Assembly: GCF_900101045.1 (NCBI RefSeq)
Contig: NZ_FNFN01000012.1
Location: 42,090-106,089, forward strand
Direction: 5' to 3'
Length of the DNA stretch: 64,000 nucleotides
From: Nocardioides sp. YR527
GTDB taxonomy: Bacteria; Actinomycetota; Actinomycetes; Propionibacteriales; Nocardioidaceae
Shown: in pieces, positions 1 to 10,180 of the stretch
Layout of the letters: each line of letters starts with the position of its first letter
Numbering within the stretch: the stretch's first letter is position 1
The notes under the pieces: model-generated
Database searches by the model: none
The model's input: the letters and a program-made list of their open reading frames with translations, nothing else
Told to the model about the DNA's origin: nothing
Translations under genes and position numbers: made by a program

Positions 1-1606
<1,606 letters not shown>

Positions 1607-1672
1607 GGTGGCGGGCTCCTACTAGCGGCAGACGGATAGCACGCTCACTCTACCCACCTCCCGGTCACCCAC

Positions 1673-2884
1673 TCACACCAACGGCGCAAGCAGGGGTGCC
1701 AGGTCGCCCCTGGGACCGACCTCGACGGCGCTCAGGCCGAGCCAGCCAGCGAGCCTCTCGAGCTCGGCGGCCAGCTCGATGGCCGTCTCCACGGGGGCTC
1801 CTGGCTCGGCAAAGGCACCCTTGACCTGCAGGGTTCCGCTCTTCCGGTCGGCCTTCAGGTCGACCCGGCCGACGATGTGCTCGCCGAGGAGGAACGGCAG
1901 CACGTAGTAGCCATGGATCCGCTTGGGCGCCGGCGTGTAGATCTCGATCCGGTAGAAGAAGTCGAACAGCGCCTCCGTGCGCTCCCGCTCCCAGACCAGC
2001 GGGTCGAACGGGCTCAGCAGCGCGCGGGCCGCGATGCGCCTCGGCAGGCGAGACCCGGAGAAGAGGTACGCCTGCTTGCGGATGCCCTCGACCGCGACCG
2101 GCTCCACCTCGCCGGCGTCGATGAGCTGGCCCAGCGCGCGTGTCGTGTCGTCCACGCGCATCCGGAAGTAGTCGGCGATGTCCTTGGCGGTGCCGACCCC
2201 GTGGGACCGGGCGGCGCGGCGTACGAGCTCGAGGTGGGCCTCCTCCCTCGGCGGCGTCGGCGCGTCGAGGTGGACCCTCGGGATGACACGCTCGGGCAGG
2301 TCGTAGGCGACCTCGAACTGGTCGTTGCGGCCGGCGATGGCCAGCTCGCCGAACATGTAGAGGATGTCGAGGGTCTTGCGCGAGTCGGACCAGTTCCAGC
2401 CCCAGTGGTCCTTGGTCTGCGGGCCGGCGTCATCGAGCGCCTTGGCCGCCTCGCGCGCAGTGAGCGCCCCCTGCTCGGCCACCAGCGCCAGCACCTTCTC
2501 CTTCATCCCGTCCGGCACGCTCCCCCACCACTTCGACCCCTTGGTGGCGCGGTAGTCGTCCATCCGCCACTGCATGTGCGGCCACAGCTCGACCGGCATG
2601 AACGCCTGCACGTGGGCCCAGTACTCGACCATCCGTCGGTCCCGGTGGCCCTTGCTGGCGCGGTGCAGAAGCCCCGTGTCGTACGCCCCCATCCGGCTGT
2701 AGAGCGGCATGTAGTGCGCGCGCTGCAGCACGTTGACCGAGTCCACCTGGAGCACTCCGGTGCGCTCCAGGGTGCGCTGGAACGTACGCATCGTGGGCGC
2801 GCTGTGGGGCTTGTCCGCGAACCCCTGCGCAGCCAGCGCGATCCGGCGGGCCTGGGAGCGGCTGAGTGTCTGAGAACGGGGCAC
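1673..2884 (-). CDS. YcaQ/AlkZ-like winged-helix DNA glycosylase
   Basis: This is a 403-residue winged-helix protein of the YcaQ family (Pfam HTH_42). Known members excise bulky alkylated bases or unhook interstrand crosslinks. The diagnostic active-site segment is seen near residue 47 as LQVDSVNV. The Q-x-D form is the YcaQ/AlkX-like variant, whereas the QxQ form belongs to azinomycin-resistance AlkZ. Further family features are the HYMPLYSRMG stretch and the C-terminal RVDLKADRK segment. The start is GTG, with a TAGAGT -10 box ending 7 nt upstream and no Shine-Dalgarno, so the mRNA is probably leaderless. It stands alone, between secA and a decayed oxidoreductase. Family assignment is strong; the exact lesion specificity is inference. 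Confidence 0.88.
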   Translation of the reverse strand: MPRSQTLSRSQARRIALAAQGFADKPHSAPTMRTFQRTLERTGVLQVDSVNVLQRAHYMPLYSRMGAYDTGLLHRASKGHRDRRMVEYWAHVQAFMPVELWPHMQWRMDDYRATKGSKWWGSVPDGMKEKVLALVAEQGALTAREAAKALDDAGPQTKDHWGWNWSDSRKTLDILYMFGELAIAGRNDQFEVAYDLPERVIPRVHLDAPTPPREEAHLELVRRAARSHGVGTAKDIADYFRMRVDDTTRALGQLIDAGEVEPVAVEGIRKQAYLFSGSRLPRRIAARALLSPFDPLVWERERTEALFDFFYRIEIYTPAPKRIHGYYVLPFLLGEHIVGRVDLKADRKSGTLQVKGAFAEPGAPVETAIELAAELERLAGWLGLSAVEVGPRGDLAPLLAPLV

Positions 2885-2891
2885 GAGTCCG

Positions 2892-2897
2892 ACTCTA
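2892..2897 (-). promoter_or_regulatory. -10 box of leaderless YcaQ-family gene
   Basis: On the minus strand TAGAGT is followed by a 7-nt spacer and the GTG start of the glycosylase gene. This is the TAnnnT actinobacterial -10 pattern, placed so that transcription would begin at or next to the start codon. Confidence 0.5.
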
Positions 2898-2961
2898 GAG
2901 CCGGTTCCGGACGTTATCCGACCTGATCCGGGTCAGCGGTTGCCGTGCGAAGGGCTTGCGG

Positions 2962-3024
2962 CCGCTATGACAGAGGGTCCGACCTTGTGAATGCTTCACA
3001 AGGTCGGACCCTCTGTCATAGCGG
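2962..3024. repeat. Perfect 30-bp inverted repeat with 3-nt loop
   Basis: The left arm 2962-2991 is the exact reverse complement of the right arm 2995-3024, with TGC between them. It lies between the divergent YcaQ gene and the luciferase-like pseudogene, and the right arm ends only 4 nt before the -10 box (3029-3034) of the latter. There is no T-tract on either side, so it is not a classic intrinsic terminator. It looks like a fold-back duplication of the pseudogene's upstream promoter region, or an operator or hairpin element. Confidence 0.85.
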
Positions 3025-3041
3025 GACCTAGGCTCGACGTC

Positions 3042-3571
3042 ATGACGACACGGTTCGGGATCAAGCTCAGCCAAGCAGCTCCGAGGGCGACAACCCGAGC
3101 GTGCCGATCTTCGAGGGCTGGGCGATGCAGGCGGCGATGGCGGTCGCGACGAATCGGGTGCGGATCGGCTGCATGGTCACCGGCAACACCTACCGCCACC
3201 CTGGGATGCTCGCCAAGCTCGCTACCACCGTCGACCACCTCTCCGGCGGCCGACTGGAGTTTGGCATCGGCGTCTCCGGCACCCACTACCAGCTCACCGA
3301 CGCCGTCGCGGAGCCCAAGCCGGTCCAGCGTCCGCACCCGCCCATCTGGATCGGCGGCAGCGGCCCGAAGCGGACCCTGAGGATGGTCGCGCAGTACGCC
3401 GACGCCTGGAACGCCACCGGCGAGACCCCGGAGGAGTACGCCCTGCTCGGCTCGATCCTCGACCAGCACTGCGCCACGGTGGACCGGGATCCGAGCACGA
3501 TCCGCCGCACCGTCCAGCTCCGCGCCGGTGACGCCGACGACCTCGACCGGCTCCGCGACGCCGCCGCCTGA
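3042..3571 (+). pseudogene. Decayed F420-dependent luciferase-like monooxygenase (LLM) gene
   Basis: This is a remnant of an LLM-class flavin/F420-dependent oxidoreductase. The start ATG at 3042 has a TAGGCT box 7 nt upstream, typical of a leaderless gene, and begins MTTRFGIKLSQ. The frame is then lost: the following residues of the family (SSEGDNPSVPIFEGWAM) continue in another frame from about 3081. In that frame the conserved region runs through RVRIGCMVTGNTYRHPGM and SGGRLEFGIG. It then jumps directly to HYQLTDAVAEPKPVQ, which in intact members lies some 50 residues further on. The stop at 3571 also truncates the C-terminus. At least two internal deletions therefore occurred. Intact members are about 290-320 aa. 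No function is expected. Confidence 0.8.
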
Positions 3572-3584
3572 CCGCAACCGCTAC

Positions 3585-3631
3585 ACCCTGGGAGCGCCAG
3601 GCGCACCAGACACGGCTCACGCTCCCAGGGT
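3585..3631. terminator. Bidirectional hairpin between convergent genes
   Basis: A 12-bp perfect stem (3585-3596 with 3620-3631) and a 23-nt loop lie between the end of the LLM remnant and the end of the hemerythrin gene. T-tracts are absent, as is common for high-GC actinobacterial terminators. Confidence 0.6.
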
Positions 3632-3636
3632 CCGAG

Positions 3637-4107
3637 CTACAGCGGGCCGAACACCGTCCCGACGTCTGCATCCAGCGCGAGCGACTCGAGCACGCCGAGC
3701 AGCTTGCGCTCCTCGTAACGGAAGTGGGACTCCATGATCGCGGCGATGCCTTCGAGGTGCTTCCCGAGGTCCTCGGGGGTGGCGGCCTGATCGACAGCTA
3801 CCTGGAGACCACCGAGGAGATGGCCGATCATGGAGTGGTCCTGCTCGAGATAGCGGATGGTCTCGCGCAGCTCGGGGTGGGCTCGGGCGATCGCCGGGAA
3901 CAGCGAGCGGTCCTCGCCCTCGTGGTGGCCGGTCAGGGCCGCACAGAACCCGTGACAGAACAGCAGCAGGTCACGAGCCGCCGGTTCGGCGGGATCTCCC
4001 GCGGCGATGGCCTCCTGCGTCACTCGCAGTGCCTTGCGCAGCCGGTCGTGGACCCGCCGCATCTCATCTGCCCAGGCGATGAACCTGGTCTTCTCGCCCT
4101 CAGTCAC
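3637..4107 (-). CDS. Hemerythrin (HHE) domain protein
   Basis: This 156-residue cytoplasmic four-helix bundle is of the hemerythrin HHE cation-binding type, expected to hold a di-iron centre for O2/NO sensing or iron handling. Candidate ligands fall at the usual spacing: H in RRVHDRL, the H and E in GHHEGEDRSLFP, H in LEQDHSMIGH and H/E in ESHFRYEERKL. The start is GTG at 4107. It lies in the 6-nt loop of an 8-bp hairpin and no Shine-Dalgarno is visible, so start selection is somewhat uncertain. The gene is convergent with the LLM remnant and shares a hairpin with it. Its physiological role cannot be read from the context. Confidence 0.88.
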   Translation of the reverse strand: MTEGEKTRFIAWADEMRRVHDRLRKALRVTQEAIAAGDPAEPAARDLLLFCHGFCAALTGHHEGEDRSLFPAIARAHPELRETIRYLEQDHSMIGHLLGGLQVAVDQAATPEDLGKHLEGIAAIMESHFRYEERKLLGVLESLALDADVGTVFGPL

Positions 4108-4116
4108 GTGAGGGCG
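4095..4116 (-). promoter_or_regulatory. Hairpin enclosing the hemerythrin start codon
   Basis: CGCCCTCA (4095-4102) pairs perfectly with TGAGGGCG (4109-4116). The 6-nt loop between them contains the GTG start codon of the hemerythrin gene. It could modulate initiation; functional meaning is inference. Confidence 0.4.
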
Positions 4117-4215
4117 AAGGGGACGACAACATCATGTCGATCTCCTTCGTGTCCGGCGCCTCCATGCCTGACACGGTCTGTCACCGGCACGCGACGCTGG
4201 CCTCACCTTAGCGGG

Positions 4216-4896
4216 TCAGTCGACGTTGAGGAGCTTCTGGCGCACGGCGTACATGACCGCCTCCATGCGCGAGTGGGCCTGGAGCTTCTCCAGGATGTTT
4301 CGTACGTGGTTCTTGACCGTGTTCTCCGAGATGAACAGCCGTTTGGCGATCTCGCGGTTGTTGAGGCCCTTGGCGACCAGGCCGAGGACCTCGAGCTCAC
4401 GGTCGGTGAGCTTGGGGCCGGGGACCGAGGAGCGGTCCGGCCGGGACATCTGCTTGAACTCCTCCATCAGCTTGACCGCCATGGAGGGGCTGATCAGGGA
4501 CTGGCCGTCGGCGACCACCCGGATCGCCTGGGCGACCTGGTCGATCGAGGAGTCCTTGAGGAGGTAGCCCATCGCGCCGGCCTTGACCGCGTCGTAGAGG
4601 TCGGCCTCCTCGTCGGAGACGGTCAGCATGATGATGTTGGCCGAGGGGACGGCCTCCTTGATGGCGACGCAGGCCTCCAGACCGGTCTGCTTGGGCATGC
4701 GTACGTCGAGCAGCACCACGTCCGGAGCGGAAGCCGCGGCGCGCTCGGTGCCCTCGATGCCGTTGGTCGCCTCACCGATGACCTCGATCCCGGGCTCGCT
4801 CGCCAGCAGCGCGACCAGGCCCCTTCGGAAGAGCTCTTGGTCGTCGACAACCAAGACGCGGACCGGCTCACGATCGGCACCAGATGTAGATGACAC
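4216..4896 (-). CDS. NarL/FixJ-family response regulator
   Basis: A two-component response regulator with an N-terminal receiver domain (VRVLVVDDQELFRRGL; acceptor Asp in VVLLDVRMP; Lys in GYLLKDSS) and a C-terminal LuxR-type HTH (LTDRELEVLGLVAKGLNNREIAKRL). It gives 226 aa from GTG 4896. A longer reading from ATG 4953 is rejected because that codon sits inside the hpf terminator hairpin (4937-4977). No histidine kinase is adjacent, so it is an orphan regulator. Its place directly downstream of hpf is suggestive of stress or dormancy control, but this is inference. Confidence 0.9.
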   Translation of the reverse strand: MSSTSGADREPVRVLVVDDQELFRRGLVALLASEPGIEVIGEATNGIEGTERAAASAPDVVLLDVRMPKQTGLEACVAIKEAVPSANIIMLTVSDEEADLYDAVKAGAMGYLLKDSSIDQVAQAIRVVADGQSLISPSMAVKLMEEFKQMSRPDRSSVPGPKLTDRELEVLGLVAKGLNNREIAKRLFISENTVKNHVRNILEKLQAHSRMEAVMYAVRQKLLNVD

Positions 4897-4936
4897 GAAT
4901 GCATCATGGCACGTAACTGATGATGACAAAGTAAAT

Positions 4937-4977
4937 GGCCGGGACTCATCCATCTGAGGGATGGATAAGTCCCGGCC
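4937..4977 (-). terminator. Intrinsic terminator of hpf
   Basis: An 18-bp stem with one mismatch (4937-4954 with 4960-4977) and a 5-nt loop. On the minus strand it is followed by a T-rich run (ATTTACTTT). It lies 34 nt after the hpf stop and before the start of the response regulator gene, so it separates the two transcripts. Confidence 0.75.
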
Positions 4978-5010
4978 GACGTGCTTACGAGCGGTTGCTC
5001 GTCACGGCGG

Positions 5011-5652
5011 TCAGACGAGGTCTGTCCGGTTGAGCGCGATCACGCCGTAGTCGTACCCCCTCCGGCGGTAGACGACCGCCGGCCTCATCGAGTCCTTGTC
5101 GATGTAGAGGTAGAAGTCGTGTCCGACCAGCTCCATCTCGTAGAGCGCCTGGTCGAGCGTCATCGGTTCCGCAGTGTGCGTCTTCTCGCGGACCACCAAG
5201 GGCCCCTCCCCCGTCACCGTGATCGGACCGACCTGGTGCTCCCGGACGGTCTCCTCCTCGAGCTGCTCGGACTCGGTCGTCGAGGCCAGGCCGTCGGGGT
5301 CGATGCCCGCCAGTGCCTGCCCGACGGATACCGGCGTACGACGGCCGCGGTGGACTCTGCGGCGGTCGGCGGCGCGGCGCATCTGGGAAGCCATCTTGTC
5401 GACTGCCAGGTCCAGTGCCCCCATCTTGTCCTCGGCACACGCCTCGGCCCGGATGACCGGACCCTTCGAGTATGCGGTGAGCTCGACGTGTACGGCGCCC
5501 TTGTGCTGACGCGGGTTGGGCTCGTTGTCGACCTCCACGTTGATCCTGATGATGCGGTGGTCGTGCTTCTCGAGCTTCGCGAGCTTCTCGGCTACGTGAG
5601 CGCGATAGCGGTCTGAGACCTCTGCGTTGCGGGCCGTGACGACAACTTCCAT
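5011..5652 (-). CDS. hpf: Ribosome hibernation-promoting factor, long form
   Basis: This 213-residue long HPF (RaiA/YfiA family) binds the 30S subunit in the decoding region and promotes 100S ribosome dimers in stationary or stress conditions. The N-terminal domain (about residues 1-100, starting MEVVVTARNAEVSDRYRAH) has the S30AE fold. A charged linker follows, then the C-terminal dimerisation domain (from about residue 150: EPMTLDQALYEMELVGHDF, YRRRGYDYGVIAL). The length and two-domain layout are those of long HPF. The ATG at 5652 has a nearby GGGAGG ribosome site. It corresponds in position to Rv3241c. A strong terminator follows. Confidence 0.96.
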   Translation of the reverse strand: MEVVVTARNAEVSDRYRAHVAEKLAKLEKHDHRIIRINVEVDNEPNPRQHKGAVHVELTAYSKGPVIRAEACAEDKMGALDLAVDKMASQMRRAADRRRVHRGRRTPVSVGQALAGIDPDGLASTTESEQLEEETVREHQVGPITVTGEGPLVVREKTHTAEPMTLDQALYEMELVGHDFYLYIDKDSMRPAVVYRRRGYDYGVIALNRTDLV

Positions 5653-6058
5653 CGGTACCTCCCGGTGTTTCGGGGTTGGCGGGATCCCGGACGGTCAGCG
5701 CATGTGACCTCCGGGGTACGGAGTCCGCCCGGCCGACCTGGTCTTCGACCCCACAATCGCCTGCTGAGGCTTAGCAGCTTGGTGCCACTCCACCTTCTCC
5801 TTGCTGGTTCCCGTATCTGACGGGAGGGCAAAGGCAGGACTTATCTCTAAGCCGCACCGTGATCCCCTTGCACCAGAATCTGGCAACGAAGGGTTACGTG
5901 GACCGTTTCGCCTGCGACTGGCATCGGCTTGCCGCTCGGATGTCCGCAACGCGGACCTCTCTGCGACGCAACCACGGACCCAGGCGGACTCCATGTAGTG
6001 ACGGTAGTTCGCCGATCTGCCCCACGAAAGCCCTTCAACAGAATTACATGACGGTTTC
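5653..6058. other. 406-bp gene-free leader between comF-like gene and hpf
   Basis: No coding frame here has protein-like composition or conserved motifs. The stretch should contain the hpf promoter and a long untranslated leader. On the minus strand TAGAGAT (near 5850) is a possible -10-like sequence. No riboswitch consensus that I recognise was found. Confidence 0.45.
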
Positions 6059-6763
6059 CTACATTTGAACGCGAGACCGACGCCGGGTGGCCGCAACGGT
6101 TGCGATCGCTTTCACGCCGAGACCGACCGATTCCAGCGCTCGTTGGGCCTCCCGGGCGGTCGCGCCGGTGGTGATCACGTCGTCGCAGACGATCAGCGTC
6201 GCCCGCGGGATCTTCCTGGCAAGTGTCCGGATGCCGGACGCGGGACAGGTGATCGAGCCGTCCAGGTTGGCCTGTCGTTGCCGGGAGTCGAGACCGGCCT
6301 GGTCCGCGACGCCCGGTCTGGTGCGGAGCAGCTGGTGATGACGTACGTCCAGCCCGTGCCGCCTCAGCATCGCGGCTGCCCTGCGTGTGATCGCCGTGGT
6401 GCTGTCGAGGCCGCGCTCGCGCACGGAGGCCGGGCGCGACGGGACCGGGACGAGGACCGTCGGGCCGGTGCCGGTCGCCGCCATCGCCTCGAGGACGGAG
6501 AGTGCGAGCAGGCCGGCCAGAGGCCTGCGGAGGCCGAGGAGCTGGTGCTCCTTCAGGCCGATGACGAGCTGCTTGAGGGTGTCGTCGTAGGGCCCTGCCG
6601 CGAAGACCGGGGCGATGCCCGAAGGCGCCGGGCTCGGCGGGCTCGGCCGGGCCGTGTCGGGGAGGGCGGCGCGGCAGTCGCGGCAGAGCAGCCTGCCTGG
6701 TCGTCGGCAGCCGACGCAGCGGCCGCCGACCACGAGGTCGTGCCACGCGTCGGCAAGTTCCAT
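6059..6763 (-). CDS. ComF family phosphoribosyltransferase-like protein
   Basis: A 234-residue ComF/GntX-type protein. An N-terminal zinc-ribbon-like segment (CVGCRRPGRLLCRDC, about residues 16-30) precedes a type I phosphoribosyltransferase fold with the PRPP loop TLIVCDDVITTGATA (about residues 187-201) and the VPVPSRP segment. In naturally competent bacteria ComF acts in DNA uptake; in non-competent actinobacteria the role is unsettled. The ATG at 6763 is the first initiator that gives the Cys motif at the normal position. The order comF, lpqB, mtrB, mtrA matches Rv3242c-Rv3246c, although a gap separates it from lpqB. Confidence 0.88.
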   Translation of the reverse strand: MELADAWHDLVVGGRCVGCRRPGRLLCRDCRAALPDTARPSPPSPAPSGIAPVFAAGPYDDTLKQLVIGLKEHQLLGLRRPLAGLLALSVLEAMAATGTGPTVLVPVPSRPASVRERGLDSTTAITRRAAAMLRRHGLDVRHHQLLRTRPGVADQAGLDSRQRQANLDGSITCPASGIRTLARKIPRATLIVCDDVITTGATAREAQRALESVGLGVKAIATVAATRRRSRVQM

Positions 6764-6836
6764 GGGGTCGAGTCGACCAGGATGCGCTCGACGGGACAAC
6801 CAGGGGCCGTGTACCTGTGGATAAAGCTGTGGAGAG

Positions 6837-8555
6837 TCAGCCCTGGTAGGTGATGTCGGAGAGGTCGGAGGGCAGCTCGAGGTCGAACCGGTCGAGGGGG
6901 TCCAGGAGGGTCCAGCTGGAGACCGCATAGAGGCGGGCCGAGGCGACCGGGGAGCCGACCACGCCGGTGACCCGGTCGCTGAGGGTGTAGCGCTCGCCGC
7001 TGGGGGCACCGTCGAGCGAGACCGACTGGAAGAGCGCGGTCGAGCTGATCTGCTGGACCGCGACGATCGTGGTGGGCGAGGTCCAGCCGATGTCGGTGAC
7101 CCGCATCGTCGCGGAGTCCGGGTGCGGCAGCAGGACGGCCGACGTCGCGGTCGTGATCTCGCCCTTCGAGGTCGCCCGCAGTCGGCTGACCACGATCCGG
7201 TCCGAGGACACCCCGTCGATCACCGCCACGAACCGGGTGCCGTCGCGGGAGACCAGGAACCGGGTCACGTTCTCTCCGGTCACCCCGGGCACGGCGACGC
7301 GGACGCGGCGGTCGCCGTCGACGTACATGACCCGGGCGCCGGTCGAGTCCTTGTCGACCAGCCAGAGCCGGCCGGCGAGGTCCCAGGAGGGCCTCAGCAG
7401 GCGGGTGCCCTTCACCGGAGCCCTGCTGAGCTCGCCGTCGCTGGTCAGCTCGCCGACGACGACGCCTGTGCGGTCGGCGGTGATCGCGGCTGCGGTCGAG
7501 CCGTCGGCGTCGACGGCGACGTCGGTCACGCCGTGCGACTTGGCCCAGGCGCCGAGCACCGGCACCCATGGGTCACCGTTGTCGCCGGTGCTGGTCACCA
7601 GCGCGCCGCCACGCAGCGCGTAGAGGTCGACCCGCGCGGAGGTGCCGTTGGGGTCGTAGCCGCCGCCGCTGTCGACGTTGAACGTCTCTCCGTAGCCCGG
7701 CAGCACCACCGGCTCGCCGTCGATCGTGAGCCGGATGCGTTCCACGCTGGCGTCCTGCCGCAGGGTCCAGGCGAGCTGGGCGCCCATGAGCTGGCGGTCC
7801 TCGGAGCTGTGGTCGTCCAGGTCACCGGCGAGGTCGACCTCGGCCACCCCGTCGCGTACGTCCACCGAGCGAGGCTCGGACGCCTCGGACGGGAGCGCGC
7901 TGCGGACCACGCCCTGCGCCTCCTCCCCCGGCCCGCTCAGCAGGCTGGAGACGAGGGTGGTGGCGTAGGAGGCGCCCTTGGGGGCGAAGATCGGCTCCGG
8001 CACCAGGGTGTGCCCGGTCGGTTCGACGTAGTAGAGGTTGCTGCGGGCGAAGTGGGTCAGGAACCAGTCCTCCTCGACCACCAGGGCGTTGGGAGCCGAG
8101 CTGATCCGCCACTCACCCTCGGCGCGGGTCAGCTCGAAGTCGAGGATCGCCTGCGAGGCGGCCAGCTTGCCACGCCACACGCCCCGATCGTCGAGCCAGC
8201 CGGCGTCCTCGAGCTCCACCGACACCCGCGGTGAGGAGCTGACGTGGCTGCCGAGCTCGCCGTAGACCAGGGTGCGGCCGGCCGGCGCCCAGTTCATCGC
8301 CGCGTCCTTGGTGAGGTAGCGACGGGCGTAGGCCGTGCTCATCGGGGTGGCCTTCATCGCGTCGAGGAAACCGTCGACGATCTCGCCCGGGGACGCCCCC
8401 GCGCGCGGGGCTCCGGGGTTGTAGGGGATGACCTCCTCCTGCGCGTCCGGCGCGGCCAGGTCGACGCTCTGGACGGGGCCGGAGTCAGGCACGCCCGAGC
8501 ACGCCGAGACGAGGAGGGCGAGCGCGGCGAGGAAGACGGCGAAGACGGGTCTCAC
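6837..8555 (-). CDS. lpqB: Lipoprotein LpqB (GerMN and beta-propeller)
   Basis: LpqB is the lipoprotein partner of the MtrAB two-component system; in mycobacteria it interacts with the extracellular part of MtrB and tunes MtrA phosphorylation. The 572-residue product begins with a signal peptide and lipobox (LLVSACSGV; lipidated Cys near residue 17). An LpqB N-terminal domain follows, then a GerMN domain (about residues 200-300) and a C-terminal six-bladed-propeller-like region (GRLWLVDKDS and related repeats). The GTG start (8553-8555) overlaps the mtrB stop TGA (8552-8554) as GTGA, so translation is coupled. Confidence 0.95.
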   Translation of the reverse strand: MRPVFAVFLAALALLVSACSGVPDSGPVQSVDLAAPDAQEEVIPYNPGAPRAGASPGEIVDGFLDAMKATPMSTAYARRYLTKDAAMNWAPAGRTLVYGELGSHVSSSPRVSVELEDAGWLDDRGVWRGKLAASQAILDFELTRAEGEWRISSAPNALVVEEDWFLTHFARSNLYYVEPTGHTLVPEPIFAPKGASYATTLVSSLLSGPGEEAQGVVRSALPSEASEPRSVDVRDGVAEVDLAGDLDDHSSEDRQLMGAQLAWTLRQDASVERIRLTIDGEPVVLPGYGETFNVDSGGGYDPNGTSARVDLYALRGGALVTSTGDNGDPWVPVLGAWAKSHGVTDVAVDADGSTAAAITADRTGVVVGELTSDGELSRAPVKGTRLLRPSWDLAGRLWLVDKDSTGARVMYVDGDRRVRVAVPGVTGENVTRFLVSRDGTRFVAVIDGVSSDRIVVSRLRATSKGEITTATSAVLLPHPDSATMRVTDIGWTSPTTIVAVQQISSTALFQSVSLDGAPSGERYTLSDRVTGVVGSPVASARLYAVSSWTLLDPLDRFDLELPSDLSDITYQG

Positions 8556-10180
8556 GATGCCTCCAGGGTGTCGCGCGCGTCGGCCGGGACGAGCGGGAGC
8601 GGGCTGTGCCTGAGCACCGCGCCGGCATAGCGCGGGAGCGTGAGCCGGAACTGCGCGCCCTGGTCCGGGCGGCCCCAGGCCTGCAGCCAGCCCCCGTGGA
8701 GATGGGCGTCCTCGAGCGAGATCGACAGGCCCAGACCGGTGCCACCGCTGGAACGGTCCCGGGCGGGGTCGGCGCGCCAGAACCGGTTGAAGACCAGGGC
8801 GGTCTCCCCCGGGGCCAGCCCGACTCCGTGGTCGCGCACGGTCAGCGCGGCCGCGTGCTCGTCGCTGTCGATCCGGATGGTGACCGTCTGCCCCACCAGA
8901 GCATGGTCGGTGGCGTTCGCCACCAGGTTGCGTACGATCCGCTCGACCCGGCGATGGTCGACCTGGGCCATGCACGGATGGTCCGGGGCCACGACCTTCA
9001 GCTCGATGTCGCGCTTGTCGGCGAGCGGCGTGTAGGCCTCGACGACGGCGTGGGCCAGCGCGGTCAGATCGGTGTCGTAGAGGTCGAGCACGGCCGCACC
9101 GGCGTCGAAGCGGCTGATCTCGAGCAGGTCGCTCAGGAGCGTCTCGAACCGGTCCAGCTCGGTCTGCAGCAGCTCGGCCGCCCGGGCCGTCGAGGCGTCG
9201 AAGGTGTCCCTGGCCTCGTAGAGGACGTCGCTGGCCATGCGGACGGTGGTGAGCGGCGTACGCAGCTCGTGGGAGACGTCGGAGCTGAACCGTCGCTGAA
9301 CCCGGGAGAGGTGCTCGAGCTGCCGGATCTGGTTCTGCAGCCCGCTGGCCATCTGGTTGAACGAGAGCGCCAGGCCGGTGAGGTCGTCCTCGCCGTGGAC
9401 GACCATCCGCTCCTCGAGGCGGCCGGCGGCGAGCCGCTCGGCGGTCCTGCGGGCGATCCGGATCGGCGTGACGACATGGCGGGTCACGATCCAGCTGCCG
9501 ACGCCGATCAGCAGGATCAGAATCGCACCGGCAGCCAGCAGCCCGCGGGTGATGACGCCGAGCGTCTCCTGCTCCTGGTCCATCGGGAAGAGGAAGTAGA
9601 CGTTGTACGTGTCGTCGTGCAGCTCCAGCTGCGACCCGATCACGATGCCGGGGGTCGAGGAGCGCTCCTCGTCGTCGTAGGCGATCCGGGTGTAGGTCCA
9701 GGCCGGCTCGGCACGGATCGTCTGGAAGCGGTCCTCGAGGGCGCGCGGGACGCTGCGTACGTCCACACCGGGTGTCCACTCGACACCGTCGTCGCTGATC
9801 CGGCCGGAGGTCGAGGTCACCGGGCCGGCCATGACGACGCCGTAGCCGCGCGAGACGCTGCGCTGGATGATCGGGTCGCCCAGGTCGTTGCGCTGCAGCG
9901 GAGTGCCGCCGTTGGCGCCCGAGGTCTCCGCGATGCTCGAGCGGGCCGCGGAGAGCTCCTCGGAGGCCTCCGCCTTCGCCGCGGCGACCCGGTCCTGGAC
10001 CAGTTCGTCGCCGATCTGCTCGAGCAGGATCAGCCCGACCAGGCTGACGGCGGCCGCGGTGAGGAGCACGGTGTAGACCACGACGCGGGTCTGGATCGAC
10101 CGGCGCCAGGTGGTCAGGAGCTTCTTGGGCGTCCGGGCTGTCGTGCGGGCTGCCGTACGGACGACCTGCTGGAGTGTCAC
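8552..10180 (-). CDS. mtrB: Sensor histidine kinase MtrB
   Basis: The membrane sensor kinase of the MtrAB system, which governs cell division, wall hydrolases and osmotic/antibiotic stress responses in actinobacteria. The product has 542 aa: TM1 about residues 32-55 (VVVYTVLLTAAAVSLVGLIL), an extracytoplasmic domain, TM2 near 205-225, HAMP, HisKA with SDVSHELRTPLTTV, then HATPase with NLVANATDHA, RDHGVGLAP and GGTGLGLSI. Start GTG 10180 overlaps the mtrA stop (GTGA), and the 3' end overlaps the lpqB start, so mtrA-mtrB-lpqB form a tight translationally coupled operon. Confidence 0.96.
   Translation of the reverse strand: MTLQQVVRTAARTTARTPKKLLTTWRRSIQTRVVVYTVLLTAAAVSLVGLILLEQIGDELVQDRVAAAKAEASEELSAARSSIAETSGANGGTPLQRNDLGDPIIQRSVSRGYGVVMAGPVTSTSGRISDDGVEWTPGVDVRSVPRALEDRFQTIRAEPAWTYTRIAYDDEERSSTPGIVIGSQLELHDDTYNVYFLFPMDQEQETLGVITRGLLAAGAILILLIGVGSWIVTRHVVTPIRIARRTAERLAAGRLEERMVVHGEDDLTGLALSFNQMASGLQNQIRQLEHLSRVQRRFSSDVSHELRTPLTTVRMASDVLYEARDTFDASTARAAELLQTELDRFETLLSDLLEISRFDAGAAVLDLYDTDLTALAHAVVEAYTPLADKRDIELKVVAPDHPCMAQVDHRRVERIVRNLVANATDHALVGQTVTIRIDSDEHAAALTVRDHGVGLAPGETALVFNRFWRADPARDRSSGGTGLGLSISLEDAHLHGGWLQAWGRPDQGAQFRLTLPRYAGAVLRHSPLPLVPADARDTLEAS

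Noticed and set aside
4894..4953. Upstream ATG 4953 as start of the response regulator
   Set aside because: The codon lies inside the hpf terminator hairpin and the extra residues are not conserved in receivers.
5695..6096. 133-codon frame in the hpf leader
   Set aside because: No similarity or ribosome site; composition unlike neighbouring genes.
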